Positions 43,534 through 52,812 of a stretch of 64,000 nt of DNA are shown here, piece after piece. The notes beneath the pieces are model-generated. The model was not told where the DNA came from, searched no databases, and worked only from the letters and a program-made list of their open reading frames with translations. How positions within the stretch are numbered: the first letter of the stretch is position 1; each line of letters begins with the position of its first letter. Source of the DNA: Longitalea luteola (lineage in GTDB: Bacteria > Bacteroidota > Bacteroidia > Chitinophagales > Chitinophagaceae); NCBI RefSeq assembly GCF_017356035.1, contig NZ_JAFIQX010000002.1, positions 186,001 through 250,000 on the forward strand, in the 5' to 3' direction. Position numbers and translations under genes: made by a program.

Positions 43534-45090
43534 CTTCCTTACAGGATATCCTTTGTAGTCTCTCCTGAACTACCCAGAACATGAAACCTCTCCTTTACCG
43601 CCACCAGCAGGCATCTCCTTCTTTAAAACCCGCCTCCATTGTCCGGATAAAATAGATGAGTTAGCGATTGGCTTCCTTACGGTACAGCCCACATAGTCTC
43701 GCCATACTATCCCGAGGATAAACCCTCACCACTTGCCACCACTGCAATGTCTTCTTCTGAAACCAAAATCCATTCACCGGATACAATGGTAAATAATAAT
43801 CTCCAGGTAAGAGCCCAAGTCTCAACTAAACAATCCCCATGCACTTTTCTTTTGCAATGCAGAACCTTTCCCCTTGAAACACGCTTAAGAAGTCAGGGCG
43901 AGAGTATGAATTATTGGTAAACAGAACTTTCATACAGGAAAGCCTTTACAGCTTCAGTCGAACAAACGCCCGGGTAAGCTCCCTCCGTTTACAGCACGAG
44001 CCCTTCCCTGAACCATGGTCTCAGGTGCCCGATAGAAAGATGGCTAATGAGTTACCATTGCTTCCTCACAAAACAGCCTGTTAGCTCAGCTCAATTGTCC
44101 CTTGAATAAAGTCTACTTTACAAGCACAGCAGAATCACCTCCCTGAACGCATCTATAGTGTCCGGACGGAAAGACGAAGAATAATATAGGTTCCTGACAG
44201 GACAGCCGTTGAAGTCCAGTTTAATAATACCTCCGATACCTCTCTCTTTACTGCCAAAGAACTTACTTCACCCGTCTACGGCGCCCAAATGGCAAAATGA
44301 AACCAACTTATTAATAGCTTCCCTACGGAAGTCTTTTAGTCTCACCTTAATAGTCCCCCCAGGTAAAACTCCCTTTTACGGCCAGTTGAACCACGTCCTT
44401 GGAACCCAAAAATGACGTCCATATGGAGCGTGAATTAATGACATCCTTATAGAAGTCGAGTCCTGTTGGTCTCACCTTAATAGTCCCCCGGTAAAACTAC
44501 CTTTTACGGCCAGCAGAACCACAACCCTGGAACCCAATACTGACGTCCAGACGAAGCAAGAATTATAACTTCCTTATAGAAGTTCCCTTGATAGTTCCAC
44601 GGTAAATCCTCCTCTTGCAAAGGAAAACCTCCCTCGGACCAACTCTTATTGCGGATGCTTAATAATAACTGAACACAGCCTCCTGGCAGGACAGGCGATG
44701 TACTCTCAGTTCAATAACCCGTCGATAACGATGCTTTTTACTGCCAACGAGTGACCAATCCATTCTGAACGATCACCAGCGCCCAGATAGTAAGGTGAAT
44801 TTAATTGAATATAGCTCCCTGGCAGTACAGTCCTTAGGGCCACAACTTAAAAACCGATCAGACAACCCATTCGTTTTGTGGCCACAGAAGGATGTTTCCT
44901 TTTTAAAAGAGGGCCCATTGTCCGGATGGAAAAAGTGAATTATCTCCTAGTAATAACTTCCTTACCAGAGAGAGTCCTAATTGTTCAGTAGGCAATCCCG
45001 GGATTTCTCCCCTTAAATCTTACCTCTATTTCATATCAAGGGTACACCTGCACAACCTTATGTAAATAGCAACTTAAACTACTCCCTGAA
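43534..45090 (+). repeat. Left arm: ~12 degenerate tandem copies of a ~128-bp unit
   Basis: Units start with cTTCCTTACAG-like words at 43534, 43672, 43800, 43925, 44061, 44190, 44318, 44442, 44569, 44679, 44815 and 44957 (spacing 110-142, mean about 129). Within each, in order: AGTCTCACCTTAATAGTCCC, then CTTTTACGGCCAGCAGAACC, then GTCCGGATGGAAA and GAATTA. The best-preserved copies are at 44318-44568. More decayed copies extend left to about 43170. Confidence 0.85.
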
Positions 45091-45584
45091 TCAACCCATC
45101 TTTTAATATAAAAGAATCTCCGTCTTAAACCTTTTCCCAGTGGCCTGGCTGGAAAGCTTAATCACACAATTAAGCCTTAAATCAATCGAATAAAACCCAT
45201 TGCAACCTTATTTGATACCTCCTTTTGTAAGCTTACATACAGGAACGCTCGACTCTACCTTATCCATGTCGTATAGGCTCATCAGTGAATTAAAGAAAGG
45301 AGTAAATGGCTTTCAGAATGTAGAGAGTAAGGAGAAGGCAGCGGGCCCTTAACGTTGGGCATTACTCTTAGCCAAATGGGTCTCTCACTCCCAGTTGAAA
45401 AAATGAACCAGGATAAAAAAGGTATGCTTGCAAAAGGGATTAGACAGGTCAACGATAGTACTCGATCGAACAGTAAGTGGATAAACCATCTATCTGCTGG
45501 GGTCACTCCAAAAGCACGCCTACTTCAAAGCGGAAAGAATATGCGAAAAAGCACTGGTCACTTGTCAAAGTCAATCCCATTGAG

Positions 45585-45600
45585 GGTTCCACGTGGAACA
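45585..45600. promoter_or_regulatory. parS-like palindrome 2
   Basis: GGTTCCACGTGGAACA with the same perfect 14-bp core (45586-45599) as site 1. Lies about 300 bp right of the skew and orientation flip. Confidence 0.65.
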
Positions 45601-45817
45601 CAAAGCTGTGAACGATCGTTTTAAAGAGAGGTTCCACAGAGAAGTGAGGAAATAAGGGTTGAAAGGTTGAAAATCGGAGCAGAAATATCGGGGCAAGGGT
45701 CCTCTGGGAGGACGTTCCCAGACAAAAGGAAGGGAACAAGGGGTGTGCAAATGAAACGCTGTAATGAGACTGGGACAAAAAAGGCGAAAGGATCCTTTTA
45801 GAAGAGAGTGTAAAGGA

Positions 45818-46370
45818 GGGCAATAAGGCATACTAGCCAAAAAGGATAGTGTACCCAAGGAATTAAGACAGACCAAGGGTTGGCTTGGACCGGCTACAAG
45901 TAAGGAAAAGATCCTTAAAGCAGGGAGTACAAATCAAAAGGGATGATGACAATGGGGTAAAAAGTAGGGGGAACGGGTCCTTGCAGAACAGAATTTAAAG
46001 AAGGGCAATAAGGCATACTATACCAAAAGGGATAGCGTACCAAAGGAATCAAGACAGACTAAGGGTTGGCTTGGACCGGCTACAAGTAAGGAAAAGATCC
46101 TTAAAACAGAAAGTACATATCAAAAGGGATGATGAGAATGGGGTAAAAGTAGGGGGAAGGGTCCTTGTAGAACAGAATTAAAAGAAGGGCAATAAGGCAT
46201 ACTAGCCAAAAAGGATAGTATACCAAAGGAATCAAGACAGACTAAGGGTTGGCTTGGACCGGCCACAAGTAAGGAAAAGATCCTTAAAACAGAGAGTACA
46301 TATCAAAAGGGATGATGAGAATGCGGTAAAAGTAGGGCAACGGTCCTTTTGGAAAGGGTCCTTTCAGAAA
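45818..46370 (-). repeat. Right arm: three near-identical 185-bp tandem copies
   Basis: Copies start with GGGCAATAAGGCATACTA at 45818, 46003 and 46187 (periods 185 and 184). Read on the minus strand, each carries TTCCTTAC, GGTCT (or AGTCT), TTAAT, GGTA, ACT, CCTTTT and GGC in the same order and near the same spacing as the left-arm unit at 44442-44510. Related fragments continue to about 47440 (for example AAGGAATTAAATAGACAAACC near 47410). Confidence 0.85.
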
Positions 46371-47550
46371 GCGTTTCACATACAAAGGGAAGGGAATAAG
46401 GTGTGCGGAAAAGTAACGTTGTTGTCCGCAGAGGTCCTTCCATGCACAAAATAGTCGTTGTGAGTTCCTTTATATTAGGAAGAGGGCAACAGAAGTGTTC
46501 AAATAAAAGTGCCCTTATAAAGCGTTTAAAAATATGACGATGCCTGCTTTAAAAGGTATAACATGGCGAAAGCAGGAGGAGTAGACGAATTAGAGTAAGC
46601 CTGTAAAAGTAAAGGTCGAGGCGAAAAACTTCATCAATCTAAATACTAAATGAGCCTAATAAAGTAGACAACCAAGACCCACCTTCAGGTAGACATGTGA
46701 GATAAAACAAAAAGCTTCATACGTAAGGGTAAAAAAGATAGAAGGGCGTACAGGGCAGGGCCACCCTAAGGGAAAGCAAGAGAAAGGCGGCTATAGATAG
46801 CGAAGCAGGCACCCACTACCAAAACCCTAATTAGAAATGATATATGAAAGGTGAACATAATTCCCTCCCAAAAAGAGCAAAGGCTAACTATGGTAAAGTA
46901 CGGCGGGCAAACAGGGCAGTTCCTTTGGGATAAGAAACGGAAAGCGAGCACAAGCAGGTGGGCAAGGTAGGAAGGAGAAATCCAAGTAGATAATAGAGAC
47001 TTTCTCATTGGGGTGGCGAGGAAAAAAAGGAGCGAAGAAGGGTCCTTACAAGGAGGTTAATAGTAAAAGAGGAAACCAATGATTAAACAAAAGTACCCCA
47101 TAGCAGTTGAAGAAAATAAGGAATGACAAAGAACCTTGCAAAGGAGAACTGTGGGAACAGGAATTAAGTAAGCAAACAAAACTTACCCTGTCAAAGGAAA
47201 GTAAAACAAGCGACTCAAAGAATGGTCCTTAAGAAGTGAAATACGAAAAGAGGAAAGAAGTAGGCAAACAAGGGATCCCTTCAAAAAAGGTAAAGGAAGA
47301 AGAAGGGAAAGAGGACAGATTTAGAGAACTCAGAATTCAATTATAAAAGTAAAGGATAGCTCCTGACAAAAGGCACCAATAAAAATCTGGAACCTTTCAT
47401 TACCCTCAAGGAATTAAATAGACAAACCAAGTACGAGACCCAGCATTTTTGGATAACAATATCCATATTTGGATGAAAAAAATCTCACGAAAGTTCCCGG
47501 ACAAACCCTTACCGGCATTTTTCTCTTTTTACCCCTTGCCGTCCTTCCTG

Positions 47551-47558
47551 TAATTTTG
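47551..47558 (+). promoter_or_regulatory. -7 element of mnmG, leaderless layout
   Basis: TAATTTTG, an exact TAnnTTTG match, four bases (CACC) before the ATG at 47563. Confidence 0.65.
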
Positions 47559-47562
47559 CACC

Positions 47563-49425
47563 ATGTTTCCAGAATACGATATTATTGTTGTAGGGGCAGG
47601 TCATGCCGGTTGTGAAGCAGCCGCAGCAGCCGCTAACCTTGGTTCAAAGGTCCTTTTAGTAACCATGAATATGCAAACCATTGCCCAAATGAGCTGCAAC
47701 CCGGCCATGGGCGGTATTGCAAAAGGTCAAATCGTTCGAGAAATCGATGCTATGGGTGGATACTCCGGGATCGTCACCGATATCAGCATGATCCAGTTTC
47801 GCATGCTCAACCTGTCCAAAGGTCCGGCCATGTGGAGCCCCCGCGCACAAAATGATCGCATGTTGTTCGCAGCCACCTGGCGGGAATTGTTAGAACGGAC
47901 TCCAAACGTAGATTTTTACCAGGACATGGTCCGCTCACTTATTATAAAAGACGGCCGCGCCTGTGGTGTGGTCACCGGCCTTGGTCATGAAATAAGATCA
48001 AAAGCAGTTGTTCTCACCAACGGTACCTTCTTGAACGGCATCATTCATATCGGTGAAAAACAATTCGGTGGTGGCCGCGTAGCCGAAAAAGCCGCTACCG
48101 GCATTACTGAACAATTGGTTGAACTCGGCTTCGAAAGTGATCGCCTTAAAACAGGAACACCTCCCCGAATCGATGGCCGCAGTCTCGATTATTCCAAAAT
48201 GGAAGAACAAAAAGGCGACGAAGAAATCGTAGGTTTCTCATTTACCGATACTAAAAAACCAGTTGAACAGAGAAGCTGCTGGATCACTTATACTAGCCCG
48301 AAAGTACACGACATCCTGAAAACAGGATTCGACAGGAGTCCTATGTATGCTGGTAGAATTGAAGGCACCGGTCCACGGTATTGTCCCAGCATCGAAGACA
48401 AGATCAACCGGTTCGCTGAACGCGAAAGACATCAGCTCTTTGTTGAACCCGAAGGCTGGAACACCGTTGAAATTTATGTAAATGGTTTTTCCACTTCTCT
48501 ACCCGAAGAAGTGCAGATCGCTGCCCTTCGCCAGGTGCCCGGTTTTGAAAATGTTCGCGTGTTCCGTCCAGGCTATGCCATCGAATACGACTACTTTCCA
48601 CCAACACAGTTAAATCATTCGCTGGAAACAAAACTCATTCAGAATTTATTCTTCGCCGGACAAATCAATGGAACCACGGGTTATGAAGAAGCTGCCTGCC
48701 AGGGTTTGATGGCCGGCATCAATGCCCATCAAAAAGCCAAAGAATTGGATGCGGTTATTTTGAAAAGAAGCGATGCCTACATCGGCGTTTTGATCGATGA
48801 TCTCATCAGTAAAGGAACGGAAGAACCTTACCGCATGTTTACCAGCCGCGCCGAATTCAGAACGATCCTTCGTCAGGATAATGCAGACCTCCGGCTGACG
48901 GAATTAAGCTACCGGCTGGGACTCGCATCCCAGGAAAGAATGGATAAAGTGATCAACAAAAAAGACGGTGTCGAAAAAATAAAAGATATTCTGAAAGAAG
49001 TTTCATTGGAGCCGGCTGAAGCAGATGGATTTCTCGCAGAAAATAATTCAGCGCCATTGCCCCAAAAACAAAAAGCGCTTCAGGTACTGCTTCGCCCAAA
49101 TATTACACTGGAAGCTATGATCAACGGTTTACCCAGAATTAAACAGGCGTTGACTGGTTTTTCAGAAGAAATAATAGAGCAGGCTGATATTCAGATAAAA
49201 TATAATGTATATATCGAAAAAGAAAAGGAACTGGTAAAGAGAATGAATCAACTGGAAGATCTGCTGATCCCGGATAATTTCGATTACGATCGTATCAATT
49301 CTTTGTCGGCGGAAGCTATGCAGAAATTCAAAAAAATTAAACCCCGAACATTAGGCCAGGCAAGCCGCATCAGTGGAGTAAATCCAAGCGATGTGCAAAT
49401 ACTGATGGTGTATATGGGAAGATGA
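47563..49425 (+). CDS. mnmG: tRNA uridine-5-carboxymethylaminomethyl modification enzyme MnmG
   Basis: 620 residues, full length. FAD-binding GAGHAGCEAA (residues 11-20), NPAMGGIAKGQIVREIDAMG, the catalytic Cys-containing YCPSIEDK and FAGQINGTTGYEEAACQG, and the C-terminal helical domain ending SRISGVNPSDVQILMVYMGR. With MnmE it forms cmnm5U34 in tRNA wobble positions. Borders the gene-free repeat tract, as gidA borders oriC in some bacteria. Confidence 0.97.
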   Translation: MFPEYDIIVVGAGHAGCEAAAAAANLGSKVLLVTMNMQTIAQMSCNPAMGGIAKGQIVREIDAMGGYSGIVTDISMIQFRMLNLSKGPAMWSPRAQNDRMLFAATWRELLERTPNVDFYQDMVRSLIIKDGRACGVVTGLGHEIRSKAVVLTNGTFLNGIIHIGEKQFGGGRVAEKAATGITEQLVELGFESDRLKTGTPPRIDGRSLDYSKMEEQKGDEEIVGFSFTDTKKPVEQRSCWITYTSPKVHDILKTGFDRSPMYAGRIEGTGPRYCPSIEDKINRFAERERHQLFVEPEGWNTVEIYVNGFSTSLPEEVQIAALRQVPGFENVRVFRPGYAIEYDYFPPTQLNHSLETKLIQNLFFAGQINGTTGYEEAACQGLMAGINAHQKAKELDAVILKRSDAYIGVLIDDLISKGTEEPYRMFTSRAEFRTILRQDNADLRLTELSYRLGLASQERMDKVINKKDGVEKIKDILKEVSLEPAEADGFLAENNSAPLPQKQKALQVLLRPNITLEAMINGLPRIKQALTGFSEEIIEQADIQIKYNVYIEKEKELVKRMNQLEDLLIPDNFDYDRINSLSAEAMQKFKKIKPRTLGQASRISGVNPSDVQILMVYMGR

Positions 49426-49443
49426 TCTTACGTGTGCTAACTG

Positions 49444-49486
49444 GCGGAGATCTTTTTTTGCTTCCGGCTTTTAAAGATCTCCGCTA
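49444..49486 (+). terminator. Hairpin after mnmG, terminator-like
   Basis: Perfect 12-bp stem GCGGAGATCTTT (49444-49455) with AAAGATCTCCGC (49473-49484), 17-nt loop. No T run follows, so termination is uncertain. The rest of 49487-49699 is AT-rich without a gene. Confidence 0.5.
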
Positions 49487-49699
49487 TAGTAGGCTTCTCG
49501 TCAGACCTGTATATTTTCTTACGGTTAACCGTACTGATTATACTAAGTACAAAATATATAAATTCAAGAAATAGCATAGATCCTATTTATTATAATTCAT
49601 AAATATATATCTACTATCCTTTCCTTATTACGCCTTTCGTAATTTACTTTTTTTTCATCAACTTACGAGAAAACCTATCGCCAATAAAAAGTAAAGAAA

Positions 49700-50479
49700 T
49701 TAAACCTGTGAATAGGGGAGTGGTTCCAGGAATATTCTTCGAATGTTTGACACCGTATTAGCGTATTGGGGATCTGCCAAAACCCGCTTCCAATCGGCAT
49801 CTGCACCAAATGCCGCCCAATTCTTATCACGCTCTTCCATATCTTTAAAAGTGATCATATACGTTAGACAGGGAAGATTGGGTCCCGCTATGGCCTCACC
49901 AAAAAATACAGGAGTCAGTTTTGTTCTGTAGAAGATCGGGAACTCTTCATCATTGAACATCTTGATCTTTCTTTTTACCGCATCTTCATTATAACCTTCA
50001 TATGTTCTCAATTCAAAAATGCGTTTTTCCTTCGCCGGAACTTTCATGACAGGCAATCCATCAAATGCAATCAATAACGAAGTATTATAACGATTGTAAA
50101 CCGGGTTGTCTGCCGGCATCTTATCCCAGCTGGCGCTGTTCTGCTTAAAGTCATTGTCTGACTTCAATTTATCATTGATGGTGGTGTAGTCTTCAAACGA
50201 CGGATAGGCAATAAGCACATACAATTTCGGCGGTTCGCTTTTACCGGTTTCTTTAAAAACGCCTACGTTCTTAACGCCGAATTTATTCAAAGCAGGTATC
50301 AGTGCTTTCTCCAGGTAAGTATGCAAAGCAGGCTGACTTCCGCGAAAACGGATCTCATATTCCCGCCACTCGTATAATTCCTTTTTTGGTGCTTTACCGG
50401 TGGAGCCAAAAGCCAGGTTGCCGGCAGCTAATGCTGAAGTGGTGGTAGCTGCGAGCTGGATAAAGTTTCTGCGTTTCAT
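49700..50479 (-). CDS. NIPSNAP family protein with Tat-like signal
   Basis: 259 residues. N-terminal MKRRNFIQLAATTTSALAAG is a twin-arginine-type signal. Two ferredoxin-like NIPSNAP halves follow: LYEWREYEIRFRGSQPALHTYLEK and KRIFELRTYEGYNEDAVKRKI, with LYVLIAYPSFEDY and TYMITFKDMEERDKNWAAF. Function unknown in bacteria; dimeric alpha/beta barrel. Exported. Co-directional with the GAF gene upstream (20 nt). Confidence 0.88.
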   Translation of the reverse strand: MKRRNFIQLAATTTSALAAGNLAFGSTGKAPKKELYEWREYEIRFRGSQPALHTYLEKALIPALNKFGVKNVGVFKETGKSEPPKLYVLIAYPSFEDYTTINDKLKSDNDFKQNSASWDKMPADNPVYNRYNTSLLIAFDGLPVMKVPAKEKRIFELRTYEGYNEDAVKRKIKMFNDEEFPIFYRTKLTPVFFGEAIAGPNLPCLTYMITFKDMEERDKNWAAFGADADWKRVLADPQYANTVSNIRRIFLEPLPYSQV

Positions 50480-50499
50480 ATATGGGAAGCAATTGATTA

Positions 50500-50976
50500 C
50501 TATTCGAAAATGATGAGATCCACGATCTCCTCCAAAAATTTTTTATCACTCTCGTCAAAAGCGGCTAACTCCTCACTGTCGACATCCAGTACACCCATCA
50601 CCTTGTTGTCGCGGATTATTGGCACCACAATCTCTGACCGTGACTTACTGCTGCAGGCAATATGCCCGGGGAATTTCTCTACGTCCGGAACAATGATGGT
50701 TTTCGCTTTCTCCCAGCTGGTTCCACAAACTCCTTTCCCTTTTTTGATGCGGGTACAGGCTACGGGTCCCTGAAAAGGAGCCAATACCAACTGGTTTTCT
50801 TTCACCAGGTAAAAACCAACCCATAACCAGCCAAACTGTTCCATCAGCGCTGCTACGATATTGGCCAGGTTTGCCACCAGGTCGGGTTCGCCTTCGATCA
50901 ATGCTTTTATCTGGGGTATTACTGACTGGTACTTTTCTTCTTTTGTGCCCTGCACAATGCTCAGATCTTCTGCCAT
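50500..50976 (-). CDS. msrC: GAF-domain free methionine-(R)-sulfoxide reductase
   Basis: 158 residues, a single GAF domain with the fRMsr pattern: GWLWVGFYLVKENQLVLAPF, then the redox Cys residues in GPVACTRIKKGKGVCGTSW and HIACSSKSRSEIVVP, and VMGVLDVDSEELAAFDE. Reduces free Met-R-sulfoxide with thioredoxin. Cytosolic. Symbol by family pattern. Confidence 0.88.
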   Translation of the reverse strand: MAEDLSIVQGTKEEKYQSVIPQIKALIEGEPDLVANLANIVAALMEQFGWLWVGFYLVKENQLVLAPFQGPVACTRIKKGKGVCGTSWEKAKTIIVPDVEKFPGHIACSSKSRSEIVVPIIRDNKVMGVLDVDSEELAAFDESDKKFLEEIVDLIIFE

Positions 50977-51074
50977 GCCGCAAATATAGAATTATTGCAA
51001 ATTCATAAAAACGATTGCCACCGAAAACCCTTAACCTAACATCCATTGTTACGAAATAGGGTGTTATTCATAGG

Positions 51075-51095
51075 TTATACACAGGTTTATCCCCA
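51075..51095 (+). other. Two DnaA-box-like 9-mers
   Basis: TTATACACA (51075-51083) matches the TTATNCACA consensus exactly; TTATCCCCA (51087-51095) has one mismatch to TTATCCACA. Intergenic, between the GAF and nadA genes. A small hairpin AGTTGGC/GCCAACT lies at 51160-51187. Confidence 0.5.
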
Positions 51096-51231
51096 TCTAT
51101 ACTACCTATTTGCCTCACTATCAATCGCTAGCCTCCATAAACGCTAGTTGGTTGTTTGAAGTTGGCGGTTTTCGCCAATTGCCAACTGCCGATTGAACAA
51201 CGGACAGTGCAAAAGTTGTTAAGCCGTTGCC

Positions 51232-52242
51232 TTACAAACCATATCTGGCGCTGATTTCCAGCATCCTGTCAATTGGTTTCCTGGCTGCTTTCCGCAATTC
51301 CTCGTCCATCAGGATCTCCGGTGTTTCGTATTCCATGCACAGGTACAACTTCTCCAGGGTATTGAGTTTCATGTGTGGACAATCATTGCAGGCACAGCTG
51401 TTGTTGGGCGGCGCAGGAATAAAGGTTTTATCCGGCGAGGCCTTTTGCATCTGGTGCAGAATACCGGTTTCGGTGGCAACAATGAATTCTTTCGCATCGC
51501 TTTGCTGGGTGTATTTCAACAAACCGGTGGTGGATCCGATATAATCGGCCAACCGCAGAACCGCTTCTTCACATTCCGGGTGGGCAATGAATTTAGCATT
51601 CGGGTGGCGTGTTTTCAATTTTGTGATCTTTTCGAGGCTGAAAATCTCGTGCACCATACAGGCGCCGTTCCACAACACCATATCACGGCCTGTTTTCTTC
51701 ACAAGGTAAGCACCCAGGTTTTTGTCTGGTGCAAAAATGATCTTTTGATCATGCGGAACACTTTCAACTATTTTTTCAGCATTGCTCGAAGTGACGATGA
51801 TATCGCTCAGGGCTTTGATCTCGGCCGTGCAATTGATGTAGGAAATCACGATATGATCGGGATGCTGTTCTTTGAACTTTCTGAACAGGTCGGCCGGCGC
51901 GCTATCTGCCAGCGAGCAACCAGCGTTCAGGTCGGGCAGCAGCACTTTTTTGTTCGGGTTCAGGATTTTCGCCGTTTCGGCCATGAAATGCACACCGGCA
52001 AAAACAATGATATCCGCATTGGTTTTCTCTGCGTGTTGCGCCAATCCCAAACTATCCCCAATATAATCGGCCACATCCTGAATATCCGGCTCCTGGTAGT
52101 AATGCGCGAGCAGGATGGCATTTTTTTCTTTTTTCAAACGCTCAATTTCATGAAACAAATCCAGGGTGGGGTCAATTTCAATGTCGAGAAACCCGGCCTT
52201 CGGCACATTTTTTTTTGCGTTAGCAACGTGGATATCTTCCAT
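51232..52242 (-). CDS. nadA: Quinolinate synthase A
   Basis: 336 residues. Three [4Fe-4S] cysteine regions visible: [23 protein letters not shown] and [15 protein letters not shown]; also [19 protein letters not shown] and HPECEEAV. Condenses iminoaspartate with dihydroxyacetone phosphate to quinolinate. No nadB or nadC alongside. The divergent gene on the right is 570 bp away across an AT-rich, DnaA-box-rich gap. Confidence 0.96.
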   Translation of the reverse strand: MEDIHVANAKKNVPKAGFLDIEIDPTLDLFHEIERLKKEKNAILLAHYYQEPDIQDVADYIGDSLGLAQHAEKTNADIIVFAGVHFMAETAKILNPNKKVLLPDLNAGCSLADSAPADLFRKFKEQHPDHIVISYINCTAEIKALSDIIVTSSNAEKIVESVPHDQKIIFAPDKNLGAYLVKKTGRDMVLWNGACMVHEIFSLEKITKLKTRHPNAKFIAHPECEEAVLRLADYIGSTTGLLKYTQQSDAKEFIVATETGILHQMQKASPDKTFIPAPPNNSCACNDCPHMKLNTLEKLYLCMEYETPEILMDEELRKAARKPIDRMLEISARYGL

Positions 52243-52244
52243 AG

Positions 52245-52760
52245 TATTTATATTAATTCTATTTTTTTATAAATAACCTATTATTATTACGGCTGTGGAT
52301 TCGTGGATAAAATGAAAGCCGAGAAATTTGGTAAAGTTACAACAACCTGGTTATCCACGTTTTTCCACTTTCTATCAACATTAAACAATTGTTACCTGGC
52401 AAGGGTTTTAGCCAGTTTTCCACTTCCGTGGAATAAAAATCGCCGGGAAAAATACAACGGCCTGTGAACATACAAAGTGTGTTAATGGAGGTCGAATAAC
52501 TAAGGGTTTTTATACACCGCACCGTTGGGGAAACTATTCATCAAAACTTATTGGCGAACTATCCACTAAAACCGATGTGCAAAAACCGGGGTTACCCACA
52601 TATTTTCAGCGTTATACCCTTTTGATGTTAGCATTGTTTTCACGACGCTGTTCCACGACAGGTACGTATATTAAAAAGATAGTGGTTGTGCACATGGCTG
52701 TGAACAGGCAAAACCTTTACTTGATGCTGGTTTTGAGTGGTTTTCCACAGTTTGTTCATA
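52245..52760. other. AT-rich intergenic region with a DnaA-box-like cluster, candidate oriC
   Basis: An AT-rich stretch (52245-52290) is followed by 9-mers near TTATCCACA. Minus strand TTATCCACG (52302-52310). Plus strand TTATCCACG (52351), TTTTCCACT (52361 and 52416), TTATACACC (52510), TTACCCACA (52592) and TTTTCCACA (52741). Six have one mismatch or match the relaxed TTWTNCACA; others two. This density in 450 bp is striking. The gap is 570 bp, divergent genes on both sides, no ORF. Confidence 0.55.
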
Positions 52761-52781
52761 AACTTTTTTCGCCTATTTTTG
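52751..52781 (+). promoter_or_regulatory. Promoter of the PpiD/SurA-like gene
   Basis: TTTG (52751-52754), 19 nt, TATTTTTG (52774-52781): full match. The DnaA-box-like TTTTCCACA (52741-52749) abuts the -33 element. Confidence 0.75.
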
Positions 52782-52812
52782 CCATCCTTATAAAAAGAGG
52801 TATACCTATAAT

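Larger units (their letters stand above)
43050..47562. other. 4.5-kb gene-free two-armed repeat tract, candidate origin/partition region
   Basis: No plausible ORF in six frames for 4.5 kb between ybeY and mnmG. Left of about 45270 the plus strand is strongly C-rich (lines 43561, 43681 and 43801 sum to C 67, G 24); right of about 45290 it is G-rich (lines 45661, 45721 and 46981 sum to G 60, C 25). Left arm: tandem ~128-bp units; right arm: the same family reversed, over 185-bp units. parS-like sites at 43052 and 45585. mnmG (gidA) borders oriC in several bacteria (E. coli). Confidence 0.75.

Noticed and set aside
43534-45090. CRISPR array
   Set aside because: The units are about 128 bp and degenerate along their whole length; there are no short identical repeats with unique spacers and no cas genes.
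43050-47562. Small ORFs in the repeat tract (for example 44209-44415, 45355-45624, 45503-45823 minus)
   Set aside because: They are short, overlap each other on both strands, have no family features or RBS, and cross the repeat units in different frames.
51373-52272. 299-residue plus-strand ORF opposite nadA
   Set aside because: nadA is unmistakable on the minus strand; the plus frame has no family motif and an atypical composition.
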